Origin: Glutamicibacter sp. MNS18
GTDB lineage: Bacteria; Actinomycetota; Actinomycetes; Actinomycetales; Micrococcaceae
Direction: 5' to 3'
Assembly: GCF_026107515.2 (NCBI RefSeq)
Contig: NZ_JAPCHW010000004.1
Span: forward strand, 372,001 to 436,000
Length of the DNA: 64,000 bases
Position numbers and translations under genes: made by a program. Below the pieces are notes generated by a model. It searched no databases and was not told the origin of the DNA. It was given only the letters and a program-made list of their open reading frames with translations. Below, in pieces: positions 26,752-35,396 of the stretch (position 1 is the first letter of the stretch; each line of letters opens with the position of its first letter).

Positions 26752-27372
26752 ATGTCTGCCGAATCATTGGGTGCCCGCCGTGCCCGCATGGAACGCGTGA
26801 CGAGCGAATCGTCGGTGTTCGTTGAATTGGATCTGGACGGCACCGGCCAGTCGGAGATCAGTACCCAGGTGCCGTTCTTCGACCACATGCTCACCGCACT
26901 GTCCAAGCACTCGCTGATTGACCTGACCGTGCGCGCCACGGGCGACGTCCATATTGACGTGCACCACACCGTGGAAGACACCGCCATCACCCTCGGCGAG
27001 GTCCTACGCACTGCCCTGGGAAACAAGGCCGGCATCCGGCGCTTCGGCACCGCCTACGCGCCCCTGGACGAGGCCCTGGCCCGGGCCGTGGTGGACATCT
27101 CCGGTCGCCCGTACCTGGTGCACGGTGGGGAGCCGGACGGACAGGAATACCACCTGATCGGTGGGCACTTCACCGGTTCGATGACCCGCCACGTTTTTGA
27201 ATCGCTGACCTTCCACGCGCAGATTTGCGCCCATATCGAGGTGCTCTCCGGTCGCGATCCGCACCACATCGTCGAGGCCCAGTTCAAGGCCCTGGCGCGT
27301 GCCCTGCGCGAAGCGGTGGAAATCGATCCACGCATGGGTGACCAGATCCCGTCCACGAAAGGTGCGCTGTAG
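26752..27372 (+). CDS. hisB: Imidazoleglycerol-phosphate dehydratase
   Basis: This 206-residue monofunctional dehydratase has the metal-binding motifs [24 protein letters not shown] and [16 protein letters not shown] typical of the Mn-dependent family. It removes water from imidazoleglycerol phosphate to give imidazole-acetol phosphate, the HisC substrate. AAGGA precedes the ATG. Its stop directly abuts the hisH start. Confidence 0.97.
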   Translation: MSAESLGARRARMERVTSESSVFVELDLDGTGQSEISTQVPFFDHMLTALSKHSLIDLTVRATGDVHIDVHHTVEDTAITLGEVLRTALGNKAGIRRFGTAYAPLDEALARAVVDISGRPYLVHGGEPDGQEYHLIGGHFTGSMTRHVFESLTFHAQICAHIEVLSGRDPHHIVEAQFKALARALREAVEIDPRMGDQIPSTKGAL

Positions 27373-28008
27373 GTGGAAAGGAAGAACGTAGTCGTCCTTG
27401 ACTACGGTTCGGGCAATGTCCGGTCCGCAGTGCGCGCACTTGAAGCAGCCGGTGCCAACGTTGAACTGACCGCCAACTCCACGTCCATACTGGAAGCGGA
27501 TGGACTAGTTGTTCCAGGTGTTGGGGCCTATGCTTCGGTCATGGAACAGCTCCAGGCCATCGACGCTCCTCGCTGGATCGGCCGTCGGGTTGCCGGAGGC
27601 CGTCCGGTCCTGGGTATCTGCGTTGGGCACCAGGTCTTTTTCGACGAAGGCGTGGAACACGGGGTGCGGACCGCAGGGTTGGCCGAATGGCCCGGCGTCG
27701 TGGAACGTTTGGAAGCCGATGTCATTCCGCATATGGGCTGGAATACGATCGCCTCACCGGAAGGCAGCAAACTGTTTGCCGGGATCGAGAACGAACGGTT
27801 CTACTTTGTGCATTCCTACGCAGTGCAACAGTGGGAGTTCGATATCACCCAGCCGGCCATGACCGCACCGAAGGTGACCTGGTCCACCCACGGAAAACCG
27901 TTCATCGCGGCCGTTGAAAACGGTCCGCTCTCCGCCGTGCAGTTCCACCCGGAAAAGTCCGGTGCGGCAGGAAACCGGTTGCTGCGCAATTGGCTGGAGA
28001 CGCTTTAA
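27373..28008 (+). CDS. hisH: Imidazole glycerol phosphate synthase glutaminase subunit
   Basis: This class I glutamine amidotransferase supplies ammonia to HisF. It has 211 residues with the nucleophile elbow GICVGHQ (about Cys84) and the catalytic His/Glu pair in VQFHPEKSG. Its GTG start immediately follows the hisB stop. Its stop overlaps the start of a 50-codon membrane-protein gene (TAATG). The hisF partner is outside the window. Confidence 0.96.
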   Translation: MERKNVVVLDYGSGNVRSAVRALEAAGANVELTANSTSILEADGLVVPGVGAYASVMEQLQAIDAPRWIGRRVAGGRPVLGICVGHQVFFDEGVEHGVRTAGLAEWPGVVERLEADVIPHMGWNTIASPEGSKLFAGIENERFYFVHSYAVQQWEFDITQPAMTAPKVTWSTHGKPFIAAVENGPLSAVQFHPEKSGAAGNRLLRNWLETL

Positions 28009-28160
28009 TGATTTGGACTATTGTCCTGCTGGGAGTCGGGGCCTTCTTGGCCGGGGGAGCAATTTCGCTGCGCCGCCAGGAAGCCCATATTTCCTGGATC
28101 ATCACCTGCTGGGCTTTGGCCGCCATGTGTATCGTGGCTGGTTGGGTTCTGACCTTGTAG
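28008..28160 (+). CDS. 50-residue two-helix membrane protein inside the his operon
   Basis: The ATG overlaps the hisH stop (TAATG). The 50-codon frame encodes [20 protein letters not shown], a short basic loop RRQEAH, then a second hydrophobic helix ([20 protein letters not shown]) and a TAG stop. Both helices are full membrane length with a positively charged hairpin turn, consistent with an expressed hairpin protein rather than chance. I recognise no family. The coupling to hisH and the 37-base gap to priA place it in the operon. Confidence 0.7.
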   Translation: MIWTIVLLGVGAFLAGGAISLRRQEAHISWIITCWALAAMCIVAGWVLTL

Positions 28161-28197
28161 CCACGCACAGCCATTTCACTACACGTCAAAGGAAAAC

Positions 28198-28938
28198 ATG
28201 AGCGAGCAAGCGAAACTTGAATTATTGCCGGCCGTCGACATTGCCGGGGGCCAGGCAGTCCGCCTGGTGCAGGGCGAAGCCGGTTCGGAGACCGGCTACG
28301 GCGATCCGTTGGACGCGGCACTGTCCTGGCAGTCCCAGGGGGCCGAGTGGCTGCATCTGGTTGACTTGGATGCTGCCTTTGACCGCGGCCACAATACGGA
28401 TATCGTCCAGCGTATTGCCGAGGAACTGAAGATCAAGGTCGAGCTCTCCGGTGGCATCCGCGATGACATGTCACTGGAACGTGCCCTGGAGTTCGGTGCC
28501 ACCCGGGTTAACCTGGGGACGGCCGCATTGGAGAATCCTGAGTGGACCGCGCGGGCGATTGACCGCTTCGGGGACAAGATCGCCGTGGGCCTGGACGTGC
28601 GTGGCACCACCCTTTCGGGTCGCGGCTGGACCAAGGAAGGCGGCGACCTCTGGGATGTGCTTGCGCGCCTGGAAGATGCCGGATGCGCCCGCTACGTGGT
28701 CACCGACGTGACCAAGGATGGCACCCTGCGCGGACCGAACGTCGAGTTGCTACGGGAAATGTGCTCCAAGACGGAGAAGCCAATTGTCGCCTCCGGTGGT
28801 ATCTCATCCTTGGAGGACCTGCGCGTATTGCGCGAGCTGGTACCGGTCGGTGTGGAGGGCGCAATTATGGGCAAGGCCCTGTACGCGGGCCGTTTCACCC
28901 TGGCCGAAGCGCTGGCTGTCGCCGCAGGTGAAGCCTAG
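28198..28938 (+). CDS. priA: Phosphoribosyl isomerase A (HisA/PriA)
   Basis: This 246-residue (beta/alpha)8 barrel isomerises ProFAR in histidine synthesis. Actinobacterial versions (PriA) also act as the TrpF isomerase of tryptophan synthesis. The loop [12 protein letters not shown] carries the Arg and Trp characteristic of bifunctional PriA, together with catalytic Asp residues in PAVDI and [10 protein letters not shown]. It is the last gene of the his group, with a strong terminator 10 bases after the stop. Confidence 0.94.
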   Translation: MSEQAKLELLPAVDIAGGQAVRLVQGEAGSETGYGDPLDAALSWQSQGAEWLHLVDLDAAFDRGHNTDIVQRIAEELKIKVELSGGIRDDMSLERALEFGATRVNLGTAALENPEWTARAIDRFGDKIAVGLDVRGTTLSGRGWTKEGGDLWDVLARLEDAGCARYVVTDVTKDGTLRGPNVELLREMCSKTEKPIVASGGISSLEDLRVLRELVPVGVEGAIMGKALYAGRFTLAEALAVAAGEA

Positions 28939-28948
28939 AAATAAAGTC

Positions 28949-28985
28949 AATCCCCGAGGAACCATGGTTCCTCGGGGATTTTTTG
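28949..28985 (+). terminator. Terminator after the his operon
   Basis: A perfect 15-bp stem (AATCCCCGAGGAACC and its complement) closes on a two-base loop and is followed by TTTTG. The A-rich/T-rich ends would let it work in both directions. Confidence 0.9.
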
Positions 28986-29111
28986 CTAGCCAAGCGGTGT
29001 TGTTCCCTGTCATCAATGGCTAACTCAATACACTGTCACCTCTCATCCGGGATCCACCCGGGCCTCAGTTCGTCGGCATGATCCGAATGCAAGTGCCACC
29101 AGAGGGGAACA

Positions 29112-29147
29112 ACGGCCAAGGGGGAGTCATGCTTCCCCCGGGGCCGT
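29112..29147 (-). terminator. Hairpin downstream of the USP gene
   Basis: A two-part stem, ACGGCC/GGCCGT outside GGGGGA/TCCCCC, with an 8-base loop lies about 60 bases beyond the stop of the minus-strand universal stress gene. No T run follows. It is a plausible end for the transporter operon message. Confidence 0.45.
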
Positions 29148-29204
29148 CCGTATCAAGCGACACCCTGATTCCGTATAGGACAGCAATCGCGTGGAACAAA
29201 CCAC

Positions 29205-29585
29205 TTAGGTGGTCTCTGCCTTGACGGCAAGCACTGGACAGTCGGCTTCAATGAGAATCCGTTGTGCGATACTCCCCATGATCAGTTTCCCGACCCGTGA
29301 TCGTCGACGAAGTCCGAGGACGATCAGTGAAACATGATGTTCCTGTTCTGCCTGGAGGACGATATCGGCAGCGTCGTGGACGGTTTCCGGCCGTGGAAGA
29401 AGCTGAACCGCTGTGTCCGAATCCACCAAGGAATTAAGGTCGATTCCAAGCTGGCCCTCCTGGATCGGGGCCTTGTCAAGGTTGACCACCAGCAGAGATT
29501 CCCGGGTTTTCGTGGCTTCGGCAAACGCCCTTCGTACAGCAGCCCGGCCTGCATCGGTGTTGCTATAGCAAACCATGATCGACAT
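29205..29585 (-). CDS. Universal stress protein (UspA family)
   Basis: This single-domain USP of 126 residues begins IMVCYSNTDAGRAAVRRAF. Near the C-terminus it carries the nucleotide-binding pattern G-x2-R..G-x3-MGSIAQRILIEADCPVLAV, so it probably binds ATP. AGGAG precedes the ATG. It lies 28 bases after the TctA-TctB fusion gene on the same strand and is probably the last gene of that operon. USP genes are often found beside membrane transporters, but the functional link is unknown. Confidence 0.88.
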   Translation of the reverse strand: MSIMVCYSNTDAGRAAVRRAFAEATKTRESLLVVNLDKAPIQEGQLGIDLNSLVDSDTAVQLLPRPETVHDAADIVLQAEQEHHVSLIVLGLRRRSRVGKLIMGSIAQRILIEADCPVLAVKAETT

Positions 29586-29613
29586 TTCTACTCTCCTGTC
29601 TTGGTGGGGGTTA

Positions 29614-31776
29614 CTACAGCCACGAGGTCAATAATCCTTGAGGCAGGTCGATCGGCAAGAGTGACGGTAGAACGAGCATCAGGATGAAGAACACCACTGT
29701 GTAGATAATGGTGGTCCGCAGCCGGGCCCGAGCCACGATCAGCAAGAAAGCCGGGATGAAAATCGAGATCGCTGCCAGATATCCGACGAGGGCGGTGAGC
29801 AGTAGGAATCCGGCCATCCACACGAAGGTGCGGAACGCAAAGGCTGCATCCAAGGTCCACTTGGCACCCCACCCGAACTTGCTCGGTTCGTCGGCAGGAG
29901 GTGTCGTTTCGGTTGACCCCCCAGCAGTTGACCCGACGGTGACGAAATTTTCCGCTGCAGTTGGTGTTCCACCAGCTGCGCCAGTCCCACCGGTGGCCAG
30001 CAGTAACGGTTCGGCCGGAGCAGTGGAGTAGACCGACGTATTAACCGTGACTCTTTGCAAGCTCTTCAACGACATCTTCCTGGCACGAAGTTCCTGGAAC
30101 AGGAGCACGGTTGCCATGATGACACCCACCCATCCGACCAGTTGCGGAACGAGTTTTGCCTCAGGTGAGTAAGCCGAGGAGAGCACCAGCGAACCGATGA
30201 ACATCACCAATAGCACACCCGCCGTGGTCAGGGACCAAATCGAGTTTTTCAGGGGAGCTTCGGCATCTGGGGCTGCAGCAGACTGGGGTTCATCGTCCGA
30301 GTTTGCCTTTCGGCGAGTCCGAACCCACTTGAAGACGTTCCAGAGGATCGGCAGGACCAGGATCGCGATGAAGACCATGGTCCCTGGGCGCAACATCCAG
30401 TCGAAACCTTCGTAGAGGCTGTCGGTCAGGAAGTAGTAGCGTTCCATGGGGATCGCCAAGACGAAACCGATCAGGAACGGTGCCCGCGGGAATCCTGTCG
30501 ACTTCAACAGCCAGCCACCGACACCGAGCAGCAACATGACCCACAGGTCTCCGAGCTGGCCACCGTCCTGGAACGAGCCGAGCAGCATCACGACGACCAG
30601 GCCGGCTGCGAGAACGGCGAAAGGCACCTTGGTCAACGAGGACAGTGGTCGCACAGTCATAAAGCAGAACAGCGCACCGAGGACGGACGCGATTGCGAAG
30701 GACCAGATGATTAGGTACATCAGGTCCAGGTGTTCGTTGATGATGCTTGGACCGGGCTGGATGCCGTAGGTCAGTAACATGCCAAGCAACATGGCCGAAG
30801 GCACACCGCCGGGAATGCCGAATAGGAAGGTTGGAATCAGGTCCCCGGCCTCAACCGAGTTGTTCGCGCTTTCCGGCCCGACGATACCCCGGGGATCACC
30901 TTTGCCGAACTGGGTCTTGTCCTTGGCCGTGGCCACTGCCTGCCCGTAAGCCAGCCAGGTTCCAGCCGTAGCGCCGACCCCGGGCAGGATTCCGGCCCAA
31001 ATGCCGATTAACCCACCGCGGATGACCTGGCTCCAATGCGAGAGCCATTCGCGGATTCCCGAACCCCAGCCGCCAGTGACTTCCACTGTCTGGCTATCAC
31101 CACGACGCTGGCTGGCTCGTGAGGCGATTTCCGCCAGACCGAAGACGCCCAAGGCGACGGCAACCAAGGAAAGACCATCGCCCAGGAACAACGAACCAAA
31201 GGTAAAGCGTTCTTCGGCAGTAGTCGGGGCCGTACCAATCATCCCGACCAGCAGGCCCATGAGGCCAGCGGACAGCCCCTTGATCACATTTCCACGGGAA
31301 AGTACCGCGGCCAATGCCACGCCGAGTACGGTCAGCATGAACAATTCGGGACTTGCGAACGAAAGAACCAATGGGCGGGCTAGCGGAATGGCGAGTGTCA
31401 GGCCGATAGCGCCGATGATGCCGCCTGCCATGGAAGACAAGAACGCCAGACTAAGCGCGCGTTTGGCTTGCCCCTTTCTGGCCATCGAGTAGCCGTCCAG
31501 CATGGTGACAGATGCTGAGGCTGATCCGGGTGCCCCGAGAAGCACTGCCGATACCGTGTCGGAGGTGTGAACTACCGCCAGTGCCCCAATGAGCATGGCA
31601 AGTGCGGAGGCGGGTTCCATGCCGAAAGTTACCGGCAACAGGATTGCCACCGCAGCGGTTCCCCCCAATCCCGGGATGAGTCCCATCACCAAGCCGGCAA
31701 CAACGCCGACGAGTAGCATGAGCAGCAGCCCGGGGTCTGTCAATGAGGCCAATGCGGCCATTGCTGAATCCATCAT
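29614..31776 (-). CDS. Tripartite tricarboxylate transporter, TctA-TctB fusion
   Basis: Residues ~1-485 are a complete TctA large membrane subunit, with the two signature repeats GLIPGLGGTAAVAILLP (32-48) and GILPGVGATAGTWLAYG (262-278). Residues ~510-720 resemble the four-helix small subunit TctB, interrupted by a Gly/Thr/Ala-rich hydrophilic insert (~585-632). The subunits are normally encoded by separate genes. A highly charged linker (RTRRKANSDDEPQ) joins them here. It has 720 residues. AGGGGAA precedes the ATG. The binding-protein fusion ends nine bases upstream, so both are cotranscribed. The substrate is probably a di- or tricarboxylate. Confidence 0.9.
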   Translation of the reverse strand: MMDSAMAALASLTDPGLLLMLLVGVVAGLVMGLIPGLGGTAAVAILLPVTFGMEPASALAMLIGALAVVHTSDTVSAVLLGAPGSASASVTMLDGYSMARKGQAKRALSLAFLSSMAGGIIGAIGLTLAIPLARPLVLSFASPELFMLTVLGVALAAVLSRGNVIKGLSAGLMGLLVGMIGTAPTTAEERFTFGSLFLGDGLSLVAVALGVFGLAEIASRASQRRGDSQTVEVTGGWGSGIREWLSHWSQVIRGGLIGIWAGILPGVGATAGTWLAYGQAVATAKDKTQFGKGDPRGIVGPESANNSVEAGDLIPTFLFGIPGGVPSAMLLGMLLTYGIQPGPSIINEHLDLMYLIIWSFAIASVLGALFCFMTVRPLSSLTKVPFAVLAAGLVVVMLLGSFQDGGQLGDLWVMLLLGVGGWLLKSTGFPRAPFLIGFVLAIPMERYYFLTDSLYEGFDWMLRPGTMVFIAILVLPILWNVFKWVRTRRKANSDDEPQSAAAPDAEAPLKNSIWSLTTAGVLLVMFIGSLVLSSAYSPEAKLVPQLVGWVGVIMATVLLFQELRARKMSLKSLQRVTVNTSVYSTAPAEPLLLATGGTGAAGGTPTAAENFVTVGSTAGGSTETTPPADEPSKFGWGAKWTLDAAFAFRTFVWMAGFLLLTALVGYLAAISIFIPAFLLIVARARLRTTIIYTVVFFILMLVLPSLLPIDLPQGLLTSWL

Positions 31777-31785
31777 GGTATTCCC

Positions 31786-34107
31786 CTAGCGGACTTCGAT
31801 TCCGTAGGAATCCTTGAGCAAGTCCACGACGTAGCTCTTGGTTTCCTCAGTGACGGTGTAGGCTTCTCTGACGCGCTCGGCTAGTTGCTGGTCGGCAACT
31901 ATGGGATATCCGCCGAGGATGTCCTTTGCCTTATCGTTGAAGTCCTGGTTTTCTGAAAGGTCATGCGAGGAGTGCCGCAGCAACTCGATCGCCTCCGGCG
32001 GTGCATCCTTTGGCGCCCACAACCCCTTCTGGTATGTGTAGGTCAAGCCGAGCAGGGTGCGGTAGGCCTCCAGTTTGGGGCCTTCGGCAGGTTGTCCGTG
32101 GATTTGTTCATAGGCTTCCACGACGGTGGGAACGTCGGGGAAGTTCGGATCCCTGACAATTTCGCCGTTCTCGTCCAGCTGTCCGAAGGACATCAGCACG
32201 GTGGCCGAACCTTCCTCGACTATCGGTCGAACGGCCGAATCGTAGGAGGCAGTCGTGGTGTAGTCGATGTCGACCTCGCCGCGCTGGAGAGCGAGGTTGA
32301 CCGGTCCGCGCCCCTCGAATCCGAAGGTCGAGGAGATGTCGGCTTCCAACAAGTCGAAGGCTACCAGCGTGGTTAGATCGAGCCCAGTAGCACTGATGCC
32401 GCCAAAGACCAAGGGCTTGTCCCGATCCACCAGGTCTGCGGGTTCCTCGATACCAGCGGCGGTCCGGCCGTAGATGACTGCCCCGGTCCCGTTGACCATG
32501 ATCGGCTCGAGCTGGTCGAAGGAGTAGCGCACGACGTCACGATCCAGCACCCAAGGTACTACCGTTGTTGCCGTGCTGACAAGCAGCTCCGTGCCATCGT
32601 CGTTGGCGGTCGCGGCGAAGCGGTTGCTACCGGTAATCCCCTCGCCGCCAGCTTCGTTGATCGGCGCAAAGCCCGGAACACCAGGAATTTGATGTATCAA
32701 TTCCTGGCCGATGAATCGTGCCCAGGTATCGGTGCCGCCGCCTTCGGCCAACGGGATGACAACTTGCAGGGTCTCGCCGGCGTAGTCGCCGTCTGTGGTG
32801 GTTGCCGGTGGGTTGAGCAGCCCGCCGCCAATCAGCGTGGCGCCCAGACCCAAGACCGCGAAAATCGATACCGAGGCTGCGACGGTACGGCGCTTGTGGG
32901 GTGCCGGATCGGGCAGCAGGTCCGCGATCTCTTCTTGGATCGCCGGCTCGTCGTGGACGGCTTGCAGGACCCGCAATTGCGTTGCCGTGGAATCGGAGGA
33001 GACAGTGACCGGATCGAAGCTCAGGGTTGCCGCGGCCAGTAGCCTGGCCGTACGGGTGGTCCCGACCACCTGGGCATCGTTGATGTCACGCGACCAAGTC
33101 TGGATGTCACCAGCGGGGGTTCGCAGCTTCAGCGTGGCACCGGTTTCGCCTGCGGCGGCCTCGGCCACCACGGATCCCGGAACAGCTGCCGCCAGGGTCA
33201 GGGCGATGCTACCGGTAATGGCCAATGCAGGATGAGGGGAACCCATGGAAAGCATCATGACGTTGATGTCTGCTGTGCTTCCAGGCTCCGGTGAGGTGAC
33301 GATGGCGAGCTTCGGAATCGCCCGCTGGGCCGATTCGGCTCTGTCAGCCAATCCCATCGCCACCGCGCCTGCACGGCGGATGGCGTCGAGGCGATCGAGT
33401 TCGGCGTGGCATTGAACGGACCAGTTCTCGAAGGAGAAGCGGTCCAAGCGTGCGGTGGCCGCGGAGACCACGACTACCGGGGCGCCTGCGTCGATCAGCG
33501 ATGCCTGGATTTCCTCGGGTGCGGCATGCTCTTCCCCGGGAATAGCCAGTGTGGTGAGCGGCTCACCACTGGGCAGCAATGCCCCGGTGGTGCCGCCTGC
33601 CGGGTTTTCGAACCCGATTTCCACCGCTGTCCCGGGAAACGGCACCCCGGGGATGTAGGTGTCGGCCAAAGGCTCTGCATCCGCAGGGGAGGACATCCGC
33701 TCGACCAGGATCTGTGAGGTGTTCGTATTGCGGATGCGAACAGTCGTCACCCCGTCCACGGGGGTGACCCACCCCTGTTCCAGGGCATAGGGTGCTATCA
33801 CTGCCGAACAGTTTCCGCAGTTGCTACCCCAATCGACAACTGCTTGCTCGATCCCGACTTGAGCGAACGTGTAGTCGACGTCGATGCCGGGTTCGCTGCT
33901 CGGGCTGAGGATCACGGCCTTGCTGGTGGTTGAACTGCCACCGCCAACTCCATCGATTTGTCGCGGGTCGGGTGATCCAAAAAGACGAAGGAGCACTTCG
34001 TCCAAGGTGAAACCGGGTATCTGCAGCTCACGTCGCTCAAATACCCAGCATTTGCTGGTACCTCCACGCATCCACGTGGCCTTAACTTGTCGTTTGATGG
34101 AACTCAC
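31786..34107 (-). CDS. Fusion of PrpF-type isomerase, membrane helix and TctC-type binding protein
   Basis: Residues ~5-375 form a PrpF-family isomerase (2-methylaconitate/4-oxalomesaconate isomerase type): MRGGTSK (13-19), GSPDPRQIDGVGGGSSTTSK (44-63) and the active-site SNCGN (95-99). After a helical linker, KRR (405-407) precedes one membrane helix (~408-431). Residues ~445-773 are a TctC/Bug-type substrate-binding domain (VVIPLAEGGGTDTWAR, 449-464). By the positive-inside rule the isomerase faces the cytoplasm and the binding domain faces outward. The frame is continuous for 773 residues without a signal peptide or lipobox. It starts with GTG and no obvious ribosome-binding site. It is first in the operon and divergent from a LysR gene. 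Confidence 0.88.
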   Translation of the reverse strand: MSSIKRQVKATWMRGGTSKCWVFERRELQIPGFTLDEVLLRLFGSPDPRQIDGVGGGSSTTSKAVILSPSSEPGIDVDYTFAQVGIEQAVVDWGSNCGNCSAVIAPYALEQGWVTPVDGVTTVRIRNTNTSQILVERMSSPADAEPLADTYIPGVPFPGTAVEIGFENPAGGTTGALLPSGEPLTTLAIPGEEHAAPEEIQASLIDAGAPVVVVSAATARLDRFSFENWSVQCHAELDRLDAIRRAGAVAMGLADRAESAQRAIPKLAIVTSPEPGSTADINVMMLSMGSPHPALAITGSIALTLAAAVPGSVVAEAAAGETGATLKLRTPAGDIQTWSRDINDAQVVGTTRTARLLAAATLSFDPVTVSSDSTATQLRVLQAVHDEPAIQEEIADLLPDPAPHKRRTVAASVSIFAVLGLGATLIGGGLLNPPATTTDGDYAGETLQVVIPLAEGGGTDTWARFIGQELIHQIPGVPGFAPINEAGGEGITGSNRFAATANDDGTELLVSTATTVVPWVLDRDVVRYSFDQLEPIMVNGTGAVIYGRTAAGIEEPADLVDRDKPLVFGGISATGLDLTTLVAFDLLEADISSTFGFEGRGPVNLALQRGEVDIDYTTTASYDSAVRPIVEEGSATVLMSFGQLDENGEIVRDPNFPDVPTVVEAYEQIHGQPAEGPKLEAYRTLLGLTYTYQKGLWAPKDAPPEAIELLRHSSHDLSENQDFNDKAKDILGGYPIVADQQLAERVREAYTVTEETKSYVVDLLKDSYGIEVR

Positions 34108-34381
34108 CTAATTTTGCCGGGTTCTTGGTGCAACGTGTCAATTGTGACGCCGAGCACTCCTGCTAATAGTTCGATGATCCGGCATACGGGACTTTATTGG
34201 TAGTTACAAGTAATTCAGCTACCTATAGTTTTGCTTCAATATCATGTGTTTACTGTTGAGTATCGTCGTGCTCTTCTGAGACAAGGGCGGATGATCCGTG
34301 TTCTCGCATGAAAAATTCATTGTAAATCCAGTATCTATTGCGATTCTGAAGTATATTGAAGTTCTGCTGAAAGGTGCTCTC
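34108..34381. promoter_or_regulatory. AT-rich divergent control region of the tricarboxylate locus
   Basis: This region is clearly richer in A and T than the flanks. It contains an inverted repeat GGTAG-N15-CTACC (34199-34223) that could be a LysR operator, and several T-N11-A matches. It must hold promoters for the LysR gene and for the minus-strand transporter operon. The exact promoter elements are uncertain. Confidence 0.45.
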
Positions 34382-35287
34382 GTGCTCGATATCAAGAGAT
34401 TGCAAATATTGCTGGCTGTAGTTGAAGGGGGCTCCGTCACTGCTGCGGCCGATGAGCTGTTCTACACGCCCTCTGGTGTCTCGCAACAGCTTCGAAAACT
34501 TGAGGAGGAAGTCGGACAGCCCCTATTGCAGCGGCATGCACGTGGAATGATGCCCACGGATGCCGGACATGTCCTGGCTACACATGCCCGCACGATCCTT
34601 CGTCAAATGGATGCGGCGGTTTCAGACCTGGATCAACTAGCTGGACTGAAAAGTGGAAGTTTGAGTCTCGGTACCTTTCCCACCCTGGGTAGTTCCTTCA
34701 TGCCCTTGGTGATCAGTCGTTTCAGGAAGATGTATCCGTCGATCAAACTCGACGTGCGCAGTACGAGATTGCAAGAGCTTGTCGGCTTGCTCTCCCGCGG
34801 GGAGATCTCCTTGGGATTGCTGTGGGAATACGAATGGCTCAGGCTGGATCGCGCCGATTTCGAATTGACGACCTTGTTTACCGAGCCCACGGTGCTTGTT
34901 GTCGGTGCTGAGCATCACTTTGCCCAGCAGACGGAAATCGATATCGCTGAGGCGGCGAAGGAGCCATGGATTGTCAGGGCCAATGAGCATCCGGTGGCGG
35001 AACTTTTGCAGCGCACCTGTAACGCTGCGGGGTTCTCGCCGAATATCTCATTTCAAGCTAACGACTACCAGGAAGCGCAGGCCATGGTCTCCGTTGGATT
35101 AGGTATTGCCTTGGCTCCCAAGTCCGCGGTGGTCAATCACCATCCGGGAGTCAAGATCCTCTCCCTGGGTAAAGCCGCGGCCGCACGAAGCGTAGTCCTG
35201 GCCCAACGTCGAGACCGGGTACGTGCACCCGCTGAAACCGCCTTCCAATCGTTGCTAGTTGAGATGGGTGGCACGTGGATGGATTGA
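34382..35287 (+). CDS. LysR-family transcriptional regulator
   Basis: The 301-residue protein has an N-terminal winged helix-turn-helix (GGSVTAAADELFYTPSGVSQQLRKLEEEVG) followed by a periplasmic-binding-like effector domain. I chose the GTG with AAAGG seven bases upstream. An earlier in-frame start (34298) would add 28 residues, which looks unlikely. It is divergent from the PrpF-TctC operon, the usual layout for a regulator of the facing genes, with the transported acid or its isomer as a likely coinducer (inferred). Confidence 0.9.
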   Translation: MLDIKRLQILLAVVEGGSVTAAADELFYTPSGVSQQLRKLEEEVGQPLLQRHARGMMPTDAGHVLATHARTILRQMDAAVSDLDQLAGLKSGSLSLGTFPTLGSSFMPLVISRFRKMYPSIKLDVRSTRLQELVGLLSRGEISLGLLWEYEWLRLDRADFELTTLFTEPTVLVVGAEHHFAQQTEIDIAEAAKEPWIVRANEHPVAELLQRTCNAAGFSPNISFQANDYQEAQAMVSVGLGIALAPKSAVVNHHPGVKILSLGKAAAARSVVLAQRRDRVRAPAETAFQSLLVEMGGTWMD

Positions 35288-35384
35288 GGTGCGGCATTCG
35301 AATGCGCTGCAAGGTGCATCGCTTCCTGCCCTGTAAGTGTTCCGAACCACTGGAAATCCGGCGGGTAACGGACGATCGAGCTTA

Positions 35385-35396
35385 TAGCATGGGTGT
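35385..35396 (+). promoter_or_regulatory. -10 element for leaderless SseB-like gene transcript
   Basis: TAGCAT is followed by six bases and the ATG, with no ribosome-binding site. Confidence 0.5.
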
